DNA of 41,312 nucleotides, taken from the NCBI GenBank assembly GCA_002438905.1, contig DJSA01000116.1:1-41312 (forward strand), given 5' to 3'. Positions 1 to 7,640 of the stretch are shown one piece after another. The notes beneath the pieces are model-generated. The model was not told the DNA's origin. It made no database searches and saw only the letters and a list, made by a program, of their open reading frames with translations. Source of the DNA: Bacteroidales bacterium UBA6346. Its GTDB lineage: Bacteria > Bacteroidota > Bacteroidia > Bacteroidales > UBA932. Every line of letters begins with the position of its first letter. Positions within the stretch are counted from its first letter, which is position 1. A program made the position numbers and the translations under genes.

Positions 1-15
1 CTCCGTTTCACTCCG

Positions 16-1695
16 TCACTGCGTATCCTTCCCCTCATTAGACTTTGGAGATCCGTCGCGGTACTTGAAACGTCGGATTTTTTGTGTGGCAGTCTTCTCA
101 AATGGTTCCTTGACCACCTCCACCCCTGCAACCTTGGAAGAACGGTTAACCTTCTTGTTCACGTAGTTAAGAATCGCCTGCTTGCGAGCCTCAAGTTTTT
201 CGAAGAAATGGTCCTCGCTCTCTTGGTTCCAGTCGAGGACATTGCTATTGAGCTGCACGAGTGCCACAAGTTTGCCATCACGTTCCACTACAAGAGATTC
301 GTCAACTCCATCTATATCATTTATGACCTTCTCGATCTCCTCCGGATATATGTTTTCGCCGGAAGGTCCGAGAATCATATTGTTCAGACGTCCCTTTATG
401 CTGTATCGTCCCTTCTCATCAACGGATGCGAGGTCATTTGTACGAAACCAGCCATCCTCCGTGAAAGCGGCCCTTGTCCTCTCCGGATCCTTGTAATAAC
501 CGAGCATCACATTGTCACCCTTAACGACAATCTCGCCCTCGCCTGTCGCTGGATTGACATTTATCAACTTGACGTCAACACCATATGCAGCACCTCCAGT
601 GGTACCGACATAGGTCTGCTTCACTCCGGCTGTGCATATAAGCGGAGCACATTCGGTCATGCCATAGCCGATCGCATAGGGGAAATGCGCCTTCTTCAGG
701 AATTTCTCCACGACAGGATTGAGTTTTGCACCGCCTATTCCGAAGAACCTCATATGCCCGCCGAAAGTCTTTTTAAGTCTCAGGCCTACAAACCAATAGA
801 GTATGCAAGCCATATGCCTATGCATCCATTTCAGGACGCGGCTTTTCTGAATGGTCGGAAGGATGCTCGCCTTATACATCTTCTCTATAATAAGAGGCAC
901 AGAAAGCATGACTGTCGGCCGGACCTTCTTGAGGGCAGAAAGCAACACCGTGGCAGTAGGAGGTTTCTGAAGATAATAGACCTCTGCGCCTACGAAAATA
1001 GGATAAAGCATGCCTATGCTCATCTCGTAGGTATGTGGCATCGGAAGTATTGACAGCCACACGTCTTTCTCATCGGTCTTATGCGCATGGTAGGATATGA
1101 CGATGTTCGTGCAGAGATTCCTATGGCTTAACATCACGCCCTTGGCGCTCCCAGTCGTTCCGGAGGTATAGATTATTGTGGCAAGGTCATCAGGCTGCGG
1201 GGCAATTGTACGTCCATCGCAGGTGAAGGCATTGTCATCCACATGTATAAGAGAAAAATCGTCAATGTCTATGACCATGGTGAGTCTTTTGACAAGTTCC
1301 GGATTCAACTTGGAAAGAAATTTTCTCGAGACATATATGGCTTTACAGTTTGAATGCTCGAGTATGTTCGTCACCTCATTTTCGGAAGAGTCCGGCAGAA
1401 TCGGCACGGCTATACGGCCAAAGGCCACCGCAGAAAAGAAGGCCACAGTCCAATTCGGAGTATTTGATGACAAAATCGCGATCCTATCCCCTGCCCCGAT
1501 GCCATACTGCGACAGTTTGCGAGACATTTCATCACACTTGTGTTTAAAGCTCCCATAGGTATACTTCAGATCTGTTCCGAGCATCTCAGACATCGGTCTG
1601 TGGTCGTAGAACGTTGTCGAATAATCATATAACTTGGCAAGCGTGTCTACATATTTCTCCCGAAAACCGAAAAGTTTCTTATATAATTTTATCAT
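16..1695 (-). CDS. AMP-forming long-chain acyl-CoA synthetase
   Basis: Predicted 559-aa cytoplasmic or membrane-associated ligase that activates a fatty acid to acyl-AMP and then acyl-CoA. The adenylate-forming P-loop YTSGTTGSAKG lies at residues 176-186. Further on come GYGMTE (motif A5) and a GWFRTND...GR...GENIYPEE stretch (motifs A7-A10), which carries the hinge and the C-terminal lid. All core motifs are present, so the enzyme looks complete and active. The ATG start is preceded by about 180 bp without a gene, and the gene appears to be transcribed alone. No promoter box of the TAnnTTTG type was found immediately upstream. The exact chain-length preference cannot be read from the sequence; an O-succinylbenzoate-CoA or other aryl ligase is less likely given the overall match to Bacteroidales fatty-acid ligases. 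Confidence 0.9.
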   Translation of the reverse strand: MIKLYKKLFGFREKYVDTLAKLYDYSTTFYDHRPMSEMLGTDLKYTYGSFKHKCDEMSRKLSQYGIGAGDRIAILSSNTPNWTVAFFSAVAFGRIAVPILPDSSENEVTNILEHSNCKAIYVSRKFLSKLNPELVKRLTMVIDIDDFSLIHVDDNAFTCDGRTIAPQPDDLATIIYTSGTTGSAKGVMLSHRNLCTNIVISYHAHKTDEKDVWLSILPMPHTYEMSIGMLYPIFVGAEVYYLQKPPTATVLLSALKKVRPTVMLSVPLIIEKMYKASILPTIQKSRVLKWMHRHMACILYWFVGLRLKKTFGGHMRFFGIGGAKLNPVVEKFLKKAHFPYAIGYGMTECAPLICTAGVKQTYVGTTGGAAYGVDVKLINVNPATGEGEIVVKGDNVMLGYYKDPERTRAAFTEDGWFRTNDLASVDEKGRYSIKGRLNNMILGPSGENIYPEEIEKVINDIDGVDESLVVERDGKLVALVQLNSNVLDWNQESEDHFFEKLEARKQAILNYVNKKVNRSSKVAGVEVVKEPFEKTATQKIRRFKYRDGSPKSNEGKDTQ

Positions 1696-1795
1696 CTCTC
1701 AAATTTTGATTAGCAAACCCATTGCTTATAGCAAAAAGCGGGCTAACATAAGAAACATGAAAAAGAATAAGCAGGTTATTTTTTTTGAAGGTTTC

Positions 1796-1838
1796 TAAAT
1801 AAAAAAAAGATATTGTTCCTTTAAGAGACAATATCTTT
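1796..1838 (-). terminator. Rho-independent terminator of the Cys-rich lipoprotein gene
   Basis: An 11-bp perfect stem (1806-1816 with 1828-1838) is followed, reading on the minus strand, by a run of eight or nine T. It lies about 40 bp past the stop of the gene at 1877-2065. A second small hairpin (AAGCGG/CCGCTT, 1841-1858) sits between the two. Confidence 0.85.
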
Positions 1839-1876
1839 GAAGCGGAACAAAGCCGCTTTTGCAGTTGAAAACCGAA

Positions 1877-2065
1877 TTACTCGGCAACGACAGTGCTGTC
1901 ACATGCAGTGCAGGTTGAATCTGCAGCCGCGCAGCAAGAGTCGCAGCACTCCGTCTTTGCTGCTTCCTCAGTAGCCTCAGCCTTCTTCTGATTGTTGTTG
2001 CAGGCGCAAGACACGGTAGCGAGCATGAGAGCTACAACTGCCAAAGACATAAATACCTTTTTCAT
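1877..2065 (-). CDS. Small cysteine-rich lipoprotein, 62 aa
   Basis: A 62-aa protein with a classic exported N-terminus (MKKVFMSLAVVALMLATVSC) and a probable lipidated Cys20. The short mature part is acidic and contains eight cysteines counting Cys20, including a CC-x2-CC arrangement followed by C-x2-C, which could bind metal or form disulfides. An open frame extends further upstream to 2179, but the ATG at 2065 is the only start that puts the signal peptide at the N-terminus, and the promoter at 2150-2180 lies within that extension. The gene has its own promoter and terminator, so it is monocistronic. Function unknown: similar small Cys-rich lipoproteins occur in Bacteroidales without a defined role. 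Confidence 0.8.
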   Translation of the reverse strand: MKKVFMSLAVVALMLATVSCACNNNQKKAEATEEAAKTECCDSCCAAADSTCTACDSTVVAE

Positions 2066-2149
2066 AATACTGAAAAACGATTTAATTAAACAAATACCAC
2101 TTGGAGAAATACGCTGATCACTAAAAATCACCTTTTTCCTACCGAGCCG

Positions 2150-2180
2150 CGAAAGTACATATAATTTGCGAAACAGCAAA
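2150..2180 (-). promoter_or_regulatory. Bacteroidota-type promoter of the Cys-rich lipoprotein gene
   Basis: On the minus strand TTTG (2177-2180) is followed after exactly 19 bp by TACTTTCG (2150-2157), a one-mismatch match to the -7 box TAnnTTTG. The start site would fall near 2143, giving a leader of about 78 nt. Confidence 0.7.
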
Positions 2181-2254
2181 TATTTTTCTTGAAAATTTAT
2201 ACAATTTTTCTCAAAACATTGACACTATGGACCCATATGGGAAGTTTTCTGACA

Positions 2255-2767
2255 TTATGGCCGCACCAACGACTGCTCTCGATCTAATTTGAAGACCTCC
2301 ATATCATGGACCTTTCCCTGGTCAATGTGAAAGCGCAGGGCAGTGCGGACAATGTGGAATCCCTGAATGCCGGCCGCTCCCGGGTTCAGCACCAACATAT
2401 TGAAGTGCTTATCATAGACCACTTTGAGGATATGAGAATGCCCGCAGACAAAGATATCAGGCTGGTAGCGCATCAAAAGCGCATAGGCATTATGGTCGTA
2501 CTTTCCCGGATAGCCGCCGATGTGGGTCATCAGCACTTTCATCCCCTCACACTCCCAGAATCGGTAAATGGGGTAGTCATAGCGCAGGTCGTAGTTGTCG
2601 CAGTTTCCGCAGACTCCTACCAAAGGCTTGAATGCCGCAATCTCCGCAGCCGTTTCGAAACCGCCACCGAAGTCCCCAGCATGCCAGATTTCATCCACAG
2701 GTGAGAGAAATTCCTTGAAAGGAGCGTCAAACACCCCATGAGTATCCGAAATAAGTCCTATGAACAT
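2255..2767 (-). CDS. YfcE/MJ0936-family metallophosphoesterase
   Basis: A 170-aa calcineurin-like phosphoesterase. The metal-binding motifs are in order: ISDTHG (residues 6-11), HAGDFGG (about 29-35), GNCD (about 54-57) and GHSH (about 108-111). These bind a dinuclear metal centre and the family hydrolyses phosphodiesters; the physiological substrate is not known from sequence. Length is normal for the family. It starts 41 bp after the stop of the cardiolipin synthase gene and is probably the last gene of the run that begins at 9792. A 10-bp palindrome CCCATATGGG (2232-2241) follows the stop but has no T tract, so it is not a convincing terminator. Confidence 0.88.
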   Translation of the reverse strand: MFIGLISDTHGVFDAPFKEFLSPVDEIWHAGDFGGGFETAAEIAAFKPLVGVCGNCDNYDLRYDYPIYRFWECEGMKVLMTHIGGYPGKYDHNAYALLMRYQPDIFVCGHSHILKVVYDKHFNMLVLNPGAAGIQGFHIVRTALRFHIDQGKVHDMEVFKLDREQSLVRP

Positions 2768-2808
2768 AAAAAGAATTTTTAAGAAGATTTTTCTTTATAT
2801 CCCGCCGA

Positions 2809-4230
2809 TTAAAACAACGAGCCGAAGAGTCGGGCTATAGGTTCCATGATTTTGCTCACGCGTGAACGATGTTCCCATGTTTCACTGGTAATCAGTTCAC
2901 TGTCATTCAGATCTTTTAAGAAATAGCCCTTCAGTTCTGTGCTTATTTTCCTATCGTATATATATGCCTGAACCTCGAAGTCCGTGTCAAAACTGCGATA
3001 GTCGAGGTTCGCGGAACCGATGGAACAGAGTTCATCATCTATGACGAAGAACTTCGAGTGATTGAACCCTTTTTTGTAGAGATATATTGACACGCCTGAA
3101 TCGAGGAGCGTGTCTATGTTGGAGTATCCCGCCCAAGCAACAACCATATTGTCACCTCTCACTGGGATGAGAATACGCACATCGACCCCACTCATCGCAG
3201 CGACCTTAAGAGCTGTCACAATCGGTTGGTTAGGAAGAAGATACGGGGTAGAAATGTAAATGTAGCGCCGCGCGCTTCCTATGGCGGCGAAATAGGCCTG
3301 CATTATGGTCGCGTGCGGGGAATCGGGTCCTGAGGTCGCAATCTGAATTGGAAGAGTCTCCTTAATCTGCTGTACTGGAAAATATTTCATGTCGTAGAGC
3401 AGTTCTCCATCCGTCACGAAGGACCAGTCATTTATGAAAACAGCGTTGAGCATGGTGACCGAGCCGCCTTCAAGGCGAATCTGAGTGTCGCGCCACACAC
3501 CTCGCTTCGTGCCGTGAAGATAGCGGTCAGCTATGTTCATGCCGCCAGTATAGCCGATTTTGCCATCGATAACGACAATCTTGCGGTGATTGCGATAATT
3601 GAACTTGTTTGCGAAATGTGGAAGCCAGACAGGCATATAACTATAAGCCTCAATTCCGGCTTTGCGCATACGCTCTACATCACGAATCTTAAGTGCACGG
3701 CTTCCGACACTGTCGAAAATCACACGGACCTCAACTCCCGCGGCAACTCGTTTCGAAAGGATTCCAAGCAATTGTTCGAAAAGTTCACCGCTTTCAATGC
3801 CGAAAATCTCGATGTGAATGAATTTCTCAGACTTGCCGAGGTCCTCGAACATGGCGGGAAAACACTCGCTGCCGTTGTTGAGAATCCATAGACGATTGCC
3901 CAGAGTCAGAGCGGCATCACCATTGTTGAGAAGCAGCGTGACAAAACTTCGTTCTACAAGTGCGGAATACTCGGGCTTGGAAATTTCCGTCAACTGTTCA
4001 GAAGATATTTTTTCGAGATACCTAGAGACTGTGTCGTCATTGTAACTGAACTGCCGGCTTTTACGCCAACTCCGTCCGAAAAGTATGTAGGCGAGCATAC
4101 CACCGACAGGAACGACAAGAATGATGAGTATCCATGCGAGTGTCTCGGCGGGGTCGCGACGCTCCTTGAGCAGTGCGTAGAAAATCACTGCAACCAACAG
4201 AACATATATGACACTCAGAATGGTTCCCAT
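2809..4230 (-). CDS. cls: Cardiolipin synthase (phospholipase D superfamily)
   Basis: Membrane enzyme, 473 aa from the ATG at 4230, that condenses two phosphatidylglycerols into cardiolipin. The N-terminus has two transmembrane helices (about residues 3-20 and 29-50), the usual anchor of bacterial Cls. Two HKD catalytic motifs follow: HRKIVVID in the first half and HSKFFVID in the second, each with the downstream G-S/G-N context expected of the superfamily. An extended frame reaches 4242 with a TTG, but the ATG places the first helix correctly. It sits between rsmE and the phosphoesterase with gaps of about 55 and 41 bp and is probably cotranscribed. Confidence 0.93.
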   Translation of the reverse strand: MGTILSVIYVLLVAVIFYALLKERRDPAETLAWILIILVVPVGGMLAYILFGRSWRKSRQFSYNDDTVSRYLEKISSEQLTEISKPEYSALVERSFVTLLLNNGDAALTLGNRLWILNNGSECFPAMFEDLGKSEKFIHIEIFGIESGELFEQLLGILSKRVAAGVEVRVIFDSVGSRALKIRDVERMRKAGIEAYSYMPVWLPHFANKFNYRNHRKIVVIDGKIGYTGGMNIADRYLHGTKRGVWRDTQIRLEGGSVTMLNAVFINDWSFVTDGELLYDMKYFPVQQIKETLPIQIATSGPDSPHATIMQAYFAAIGSARRYIYISTPYLLPNQPIVTALKVAAMSGVDVRILIPVRGDNMVVAWAGYSNIDTLLDSGVSIYLYKKGFNHSKFFVIDDELCSIGSANLDYRSFDTDFEVQAYIYDRKISTELKGYFLKDLNDSELITSETWEHRSRVSKIMEPIARLFGSLF

Positions 4231-4285
4231 ATCACCAAACAATCGTCAATCGCTTCTTCTTCAATTAGATATCACTATTTCACTA

Positions 4286-5095
4286 CTACAACGCCAAAGC
4301 CGAATAGACTTCCTCCACACAGAGCAGAGCGGCTGTTTCTGTGCGCAGCCGCGAAGGTCCGAGATGCACGGGGATGTATCCATGCCCCAGCGCGAGACGA
4401 AGTTCCTCTGAAGAGAAATCGCCTTCTGGGCCGATGAGGATGACTATTTCTGGGATATGCGCATCGGTTGTCAGACCTTTATGCATAGCGTTTTTCTCAT
4501 ATACCTCCGGTTCACCGTCTGCTGATGCCGAGAAATTCTCTGAAAGCCAATCCGCGAGCGCCTCCTTCACGGATCGACGCGGATGGCCGGCATCTTCGAA
4601 GCAGCATGCAATCAATTTAATTGAATCCGGATTTTCCGAGCAGATAAAATCCTTGACAGTTACCGGTTCTGCGATTGCGGGAATCGCCCCCTTGAGAGAC
4701 TGTTTAGCTGCCGAAAGCACTATCTTTTCAAGCCGCTGCGTTTTGACAACACGTCGCTCCGAATGCTCCCCGATGACCGGCACAACCACATCAACACCCA
4801 ACTCTGTCGCCTTTTCGACAAACCATTCGTAGCGGTCAATGTTCTTGGTAGGGCATACAGCCATGGTTAGACAATATGGATGATTGTGCCAATTCACGTC
4901 ACGAGAAAGAACCTCCACCTCCACTGCCTTTGGATGGTCGCTGACTATGCGACAATGCAAAAGGGTTCCCTTGCCATCGATGATGTCTATTTCGTCTCCG
5001 GCACGATGGCGAAGAACCCGGACGCAATGGCCGGACTCCTCTTCGTCAAGGCGGATGATGTTCCCGTCAATATTTTCAGAATAAAATAGTTCCAC
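4286..5095 (-). CDS. rsmE: 16S rRNA (uracil-1498-N3)-methyltransferase RsmE
   Basis: SPOUT-fold methyltransferase that methylates U1498 of 16S rRNA using S-adenosylmethionine. The C-terminal trefoil-knot motifs are clear: GPEGDFS, then HLGPSRLRTETAAL about 20 residues later. There is no in-frame ATG near the N-terminus. A GTG at 5095 gives the family-like start M-ELFYSEN (269 aa), and a TTG at 5116 would add seven residues; I prefer the GTG. An approximately 38-residue segment before the knot (around residues 178-216 from the GTG, rich in Ser, Ala, Asp and Glu) looks like an insertion, since RsmE is usually 230-250 aa. The gene starts 43 bp before tsaC ends and belongs to the same run. Confidence 0.9.
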   Translation of the reverse strand: MELFYSENIDGNIIRLDEEESGHCVRVLRHRAGDEIDIIDGKGTLLHCRIVSDHPKAVEVEVLSRDVNWHNHPYCLTMAVCPTKNIDRYEWFVEKATELGVDVVVPVIGEHSERRVVKTQRLEKIVLSAAKQSLKGAIPAIAEPVTVKDFICSENPDSIKLIACCFEDAGHPRRSVKEALADWLSENFSASADGEPEVYEKNAMHKGLTTDAHIPEIVILIGPEGDFSSEELRLALGHGYIPVHLGPSRLRTETAALLCVEEVYSALAL

Positions 5096-5138
5096 GATAT
5101 ATTCCTTCTTGTCCAATTTTTCGACCGCACATCACGCA

Positions 5139-5744
5139 CTATTTCCTGATTATCTCTATAGAGGCGTCAGTCCCTACTTTGATGATTGATGAAGCCTGCC
5201 TCGTTGCCCCAACTTCCAGAGAGCGATCAACCACATAGTCAGCCCCGTCAATCACAGGCGTAGTAATATCCGCAAACGTCTTAGGAGTCGGTTCACCGGA
5301 TATGTTCGCGGAAGTGGAGACGAGAGGACGCCCGAGAGCGGTGACAAGATCTCGGCAGAAAGCCATCATTGGGATGCGTATTCCCACCGTATCATCTTCG
5401 GCCACAACGTTATACGCCAAACAATGCCTTTCGGCTGGCTGACCGGCCACACCATGGATGGCATCGGGATATATTATAGTCATTGGCTTGTCGTTAACCT
5501 CAATCAACTGCACCGCTATTTCAGGAATTTCCCGGACGTAGCGGCAAATCATATCCACATTCGAGGCTAACAGAACCAGCGACTTGCTATCCGAACGGTG
5601 CTTCAGGGCATAAATCCTTGCCACTGCCTCGGGATCCGTAGCATCGCAGCCAAGTCCCCACACAGTATCAGTAGGATAGAGGATTATCCCGCCATTGCGC
5701 AGGACATCCAGGGCCTTTTTCATTTCTTCTTTATAATCAGTCAT
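5139..5744 (-). CDS. tsaC: L-threonylcarbamoyladenylate synthase (Sua5/YciO/YrdC)
   Basis: A 201-aa YrdC-domain enzyme that makes threonylcarbamoyl-AMP from threonine, bicarbonate and ATP for t6A37 modification of tRNAs reading ANN codons. The diagnostic features are YPTDTVWGLGCDA near residue 23, KHRSDSKSLVLL after it, and STSANISG near residue 143. The protein is of the short type, without the C-terminal Sua5 domain. Start is an ATG 28 bp after the stop of the EEP gene. Neighbouring rsmE also modifies RNA, and tsaC adjacency with translation genes is common. Confidence in the family is high. Confidence 0.92.
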   Translation of the reverse strand: MTDYKEEMKKALDVLRNGGIILYPTDTVWGLGCDATDPEAVARIYALKHRSDSKSLVLLASNVDMICRYVREIPEIAVQLIEVNDKPMTIIYPDAIHGVAGQPAERHCLAYNVVAEDDTVGIRIPMMAFCRDLVTALGRPLVSTSANISGEPTPKTFADITTPVIDGADYVVDRSLEVGATRQASSIIKVGTDASIEIIRK

Positions 5745-5772
5745 ATTCCTCTACATAAAAAATTCATATTGA

Positions 5773-6867
5773 TCACTTCACAACAGCAAACTCCGTCACA
5801 ACAGGATAGTGATCCGAAAACTTCACTCGGTCTGTGCAGTGATCCACTGCGTTCCAATCCTCTGGAATGAACACATAATCAATGCGAAGCAGAGGCCAGA
5901 ATGCAGAATAAGTGGCACCGAAACCATGCCCAGCCTCCACGAAAGTGTCCTTCAGATCGTGACTTACTCGATGATAGGTGTATGACATCGGGTTGTCATT
6001 GAAATCGCCGCATACAAGAGCCTCAACTGGGCTATCCTCAATGTGGGCAAGAACATCGTTAACCTGTTTTGGACGCCGGATGATGGACTTGCGATATTTA
6101 TCCCCTGTCTTCTGCCAAGCATCCCTATCCCCAGTCACAGATTTCCATATGTTTGACATTGATATTGCGTAACTCTCGAAATGACAATTATATACGCGAA
6201 ATTTACGACCTCCGACAACATAGTCTGAGTAGAGGGCCAGATTGCGGCTGTTCTCGAAAAGAACCTTCCCTTTGCCGAGAGCCGGAAACCGGCTGAGCGT
6301 CATGTTTCCGCAATAAAGCCCGCGACCCTTGAATAGGTAGTATTCAATGTGATATCCCGGCATAAGGGAGCGCATGAGTGATTTCAGACGCGCAGGATTG
6401 TCGGTAACATATTCTTGAAGGCAGATGATATCGGCATTCTGGCGACGCAGATAGGCAAAGACGGAATCGGAGCACTCCTCGCATGACATTTTTCCTCTAT
6501 GATAGGAGAAGCGATCCACATTATAAGTCACTAGTTTGACAACGAAGGAAGACTTTCCCGAAACTTCAGACTGTTCCCGGTTGCCGAAATGGACGAAACG
6601 CCCTACAAAAAGAAGCGAGGGGAGGACTGTCAGCAGCGGAATCAGAAAAAGCCTAGAACGACGTAATGCGGCCCAGACAACAAGCACCAGATTCAGCATG
6701 ACTATAGGGAAAAATAGGAGTCCGAAAACCGAAAAGAACCAAGCCTTCGCTGGATTCGCAACGATGGATATGTAGGACAGCAAGAGAAGAGCAGCGGCAA
6801 CGAGCATAATCATGCCCGCCGAGATGCCTGCGAAAAGATTCCGCTGCCGTTTTTCCTTTCTTGCCAT
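5773..6867 (-). CDS. Membrane-anchored endonuclease/exonuclease/phosphatase family protein
   Basis: A 364-aa protein with three N-terminal transmembrane helices (about residues 13-35, 41-65 and 70-90), followed by an EEP (DNase I-like) domain. Catalytic landmarks are LQEYV (Mg-binding Glu), the CGDFNDNP motif and the C-terminal SDHYPV. The catalytic domain is predicted on the periplasmic or outer side given three helices after a cytoplasmic N-terminus. Bacteroidales carry many such proteins; substrates could be phospholipid headgroups, nucleic acid or sugar phosphates, and none can be chosen here. It is 31 bp downstream of the rhomboid gene in the same run. Confidence 0.87.
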   Translation of the reverse strand: MARKEKRQRNLFAGISAGMIMLVAAALLLLSYISIVANPAKAWFFSVFGLLFFPIVMLNLVLVVWAALRRSRLFLIPLLTVLPSLLFVGRFVHFGNREQSEVSGKSSFVVKLVTYNVDRFSYHRGKMSCEECSDSVFAYLRRQNADIICLQEYVTDNPARLKSLMRSLMPGYHIEYYLFKGRGLYCGNMTLSRFPALGKGKVLFENSRNLALYSDYVVGGRKFRVYNCHFESYAISMSNIWKSVTGDRDAWQKTGDKYRKSIIRRPKQVNDVLAHIEDSPVEALVCGDFNDNPMSYTYHRVSHDLKDTFVEAGHGFGATYSAFWPLLRIDYVFIPEDWNAVDHCTDRVKFSDHYPVVTEFAVVK

Positions 6868-6898
6868 TGAAGCCTTACTCTTGTCCGTTAACTGGAAA

Positions 6899-7612
6899 TC
6901 AGTTGTGATAGTAGGTGTACATCTTGTTCCCTTTTTTCCAATAGAGGATAAGGACTAGGCCGAAAAGCATTCCTCCAAGGTGTGCGAAGTGGGCAATGCC
7001 GCCACCTATGCCTGTTACGCCAGTAAAAAGTTCAATCACGGCAAATATGAGAACAAACCACTTGGCCTTCAGCGTTATCGGAGGAAAGAGAAGGGTCATC
7101 AGAGAATCTGGGAACAACATGGCATAGCCGAGGAGCAGTCCGTAAATCGCGCCTGACGCGCCGACGGTCGGGGTCATGCAGAGGGTCTGTATGGAACGGT
7201 TGGCCATGACAGCATCGGCTGCGGTTCCCGTGCTCACGATATGCTCCCAATGTAGGCACTGAAGCCACTCCACGCCGGTGTGCAGGGCGGCCGCGCCCAG
7301 CCCTGTCACGAAATAGAACAGCAGGTATTTCTTCGGCCCCCAGACCCTTTCTAGCACACTTCCGAACATATAGAGGGTGAACATATTAAAGAATATGTGC
7401 CAGAAACTCCCGTGCATGAACATGTGCGTAACAAACTGCCACCAATGGAAATACTGAGACTTCGGATAGAACAGCGCGAAAGTCTCGTACATGAATTCGG
7501 GACGAAGCTCCGATATTATCCAGATCAGGAAATTGATGATGATTATGTTCCCCGTCACTGGAGGCATTGCGCTGAAAATCCCCCGTCCACTGTTGTTGAA
7601 TTTAAACTTCAT
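6899..7612 (-). CDS. Rhomboid-family intramembrane serine protease
   Basis: A 237-aa polytopic membrane protein. The catalytic serine is in GASGAIYG (Ser153 from the ATG at 7612) and the partner histidine is in HFAHLGG (His211), together forming the rhomboid dyad; WRxx-like and HxxxHxxFN features occur in helix 2 (MFMHGSFWHIFFNMF). Six transmembrane segments fit the basic rhomboid core. An extended frame begins at 7663 inside mutL, but family members begin close to the MPPVT segment, which supports 7612. Gap to mutL is 28 bp. Substrates unknown; Bacteroidota rhomboids of this kind are not functionally assigned. Confidence 0.9.
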   Translation of the reverse strand: MKFKFNNSGRGIFSAMPPVTGNIIIINFLIWIISELRPEFMYETFALFYPKSQYFHWWQFVTHMFMHGSFWHIFFNMFTLYMFGSVLERVWGPKKYLLFYFVTGLGAAALHTGVEWLQCLHWEHIVSTGTAADAVMANRSIQTLCMTPTVGASGAIYGLLLGYAMLFPDSLMTLLFPPITLKAKWFVLIFAVIELFTGVTGIGGGIAHFAHLGGMLFGLVLILYWKKGNKMYTYYHN

Positions 7613-7640
7613 TTTGCCAAAGTTTTCAATTATTTGATTT

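Noticed and set aside
2232..2241. CCCATATGGG palindrome after the phosphoesterase gene as a terminator
   Set aside because: It is a 10-bp self-complementary site with no loop and no T tract.
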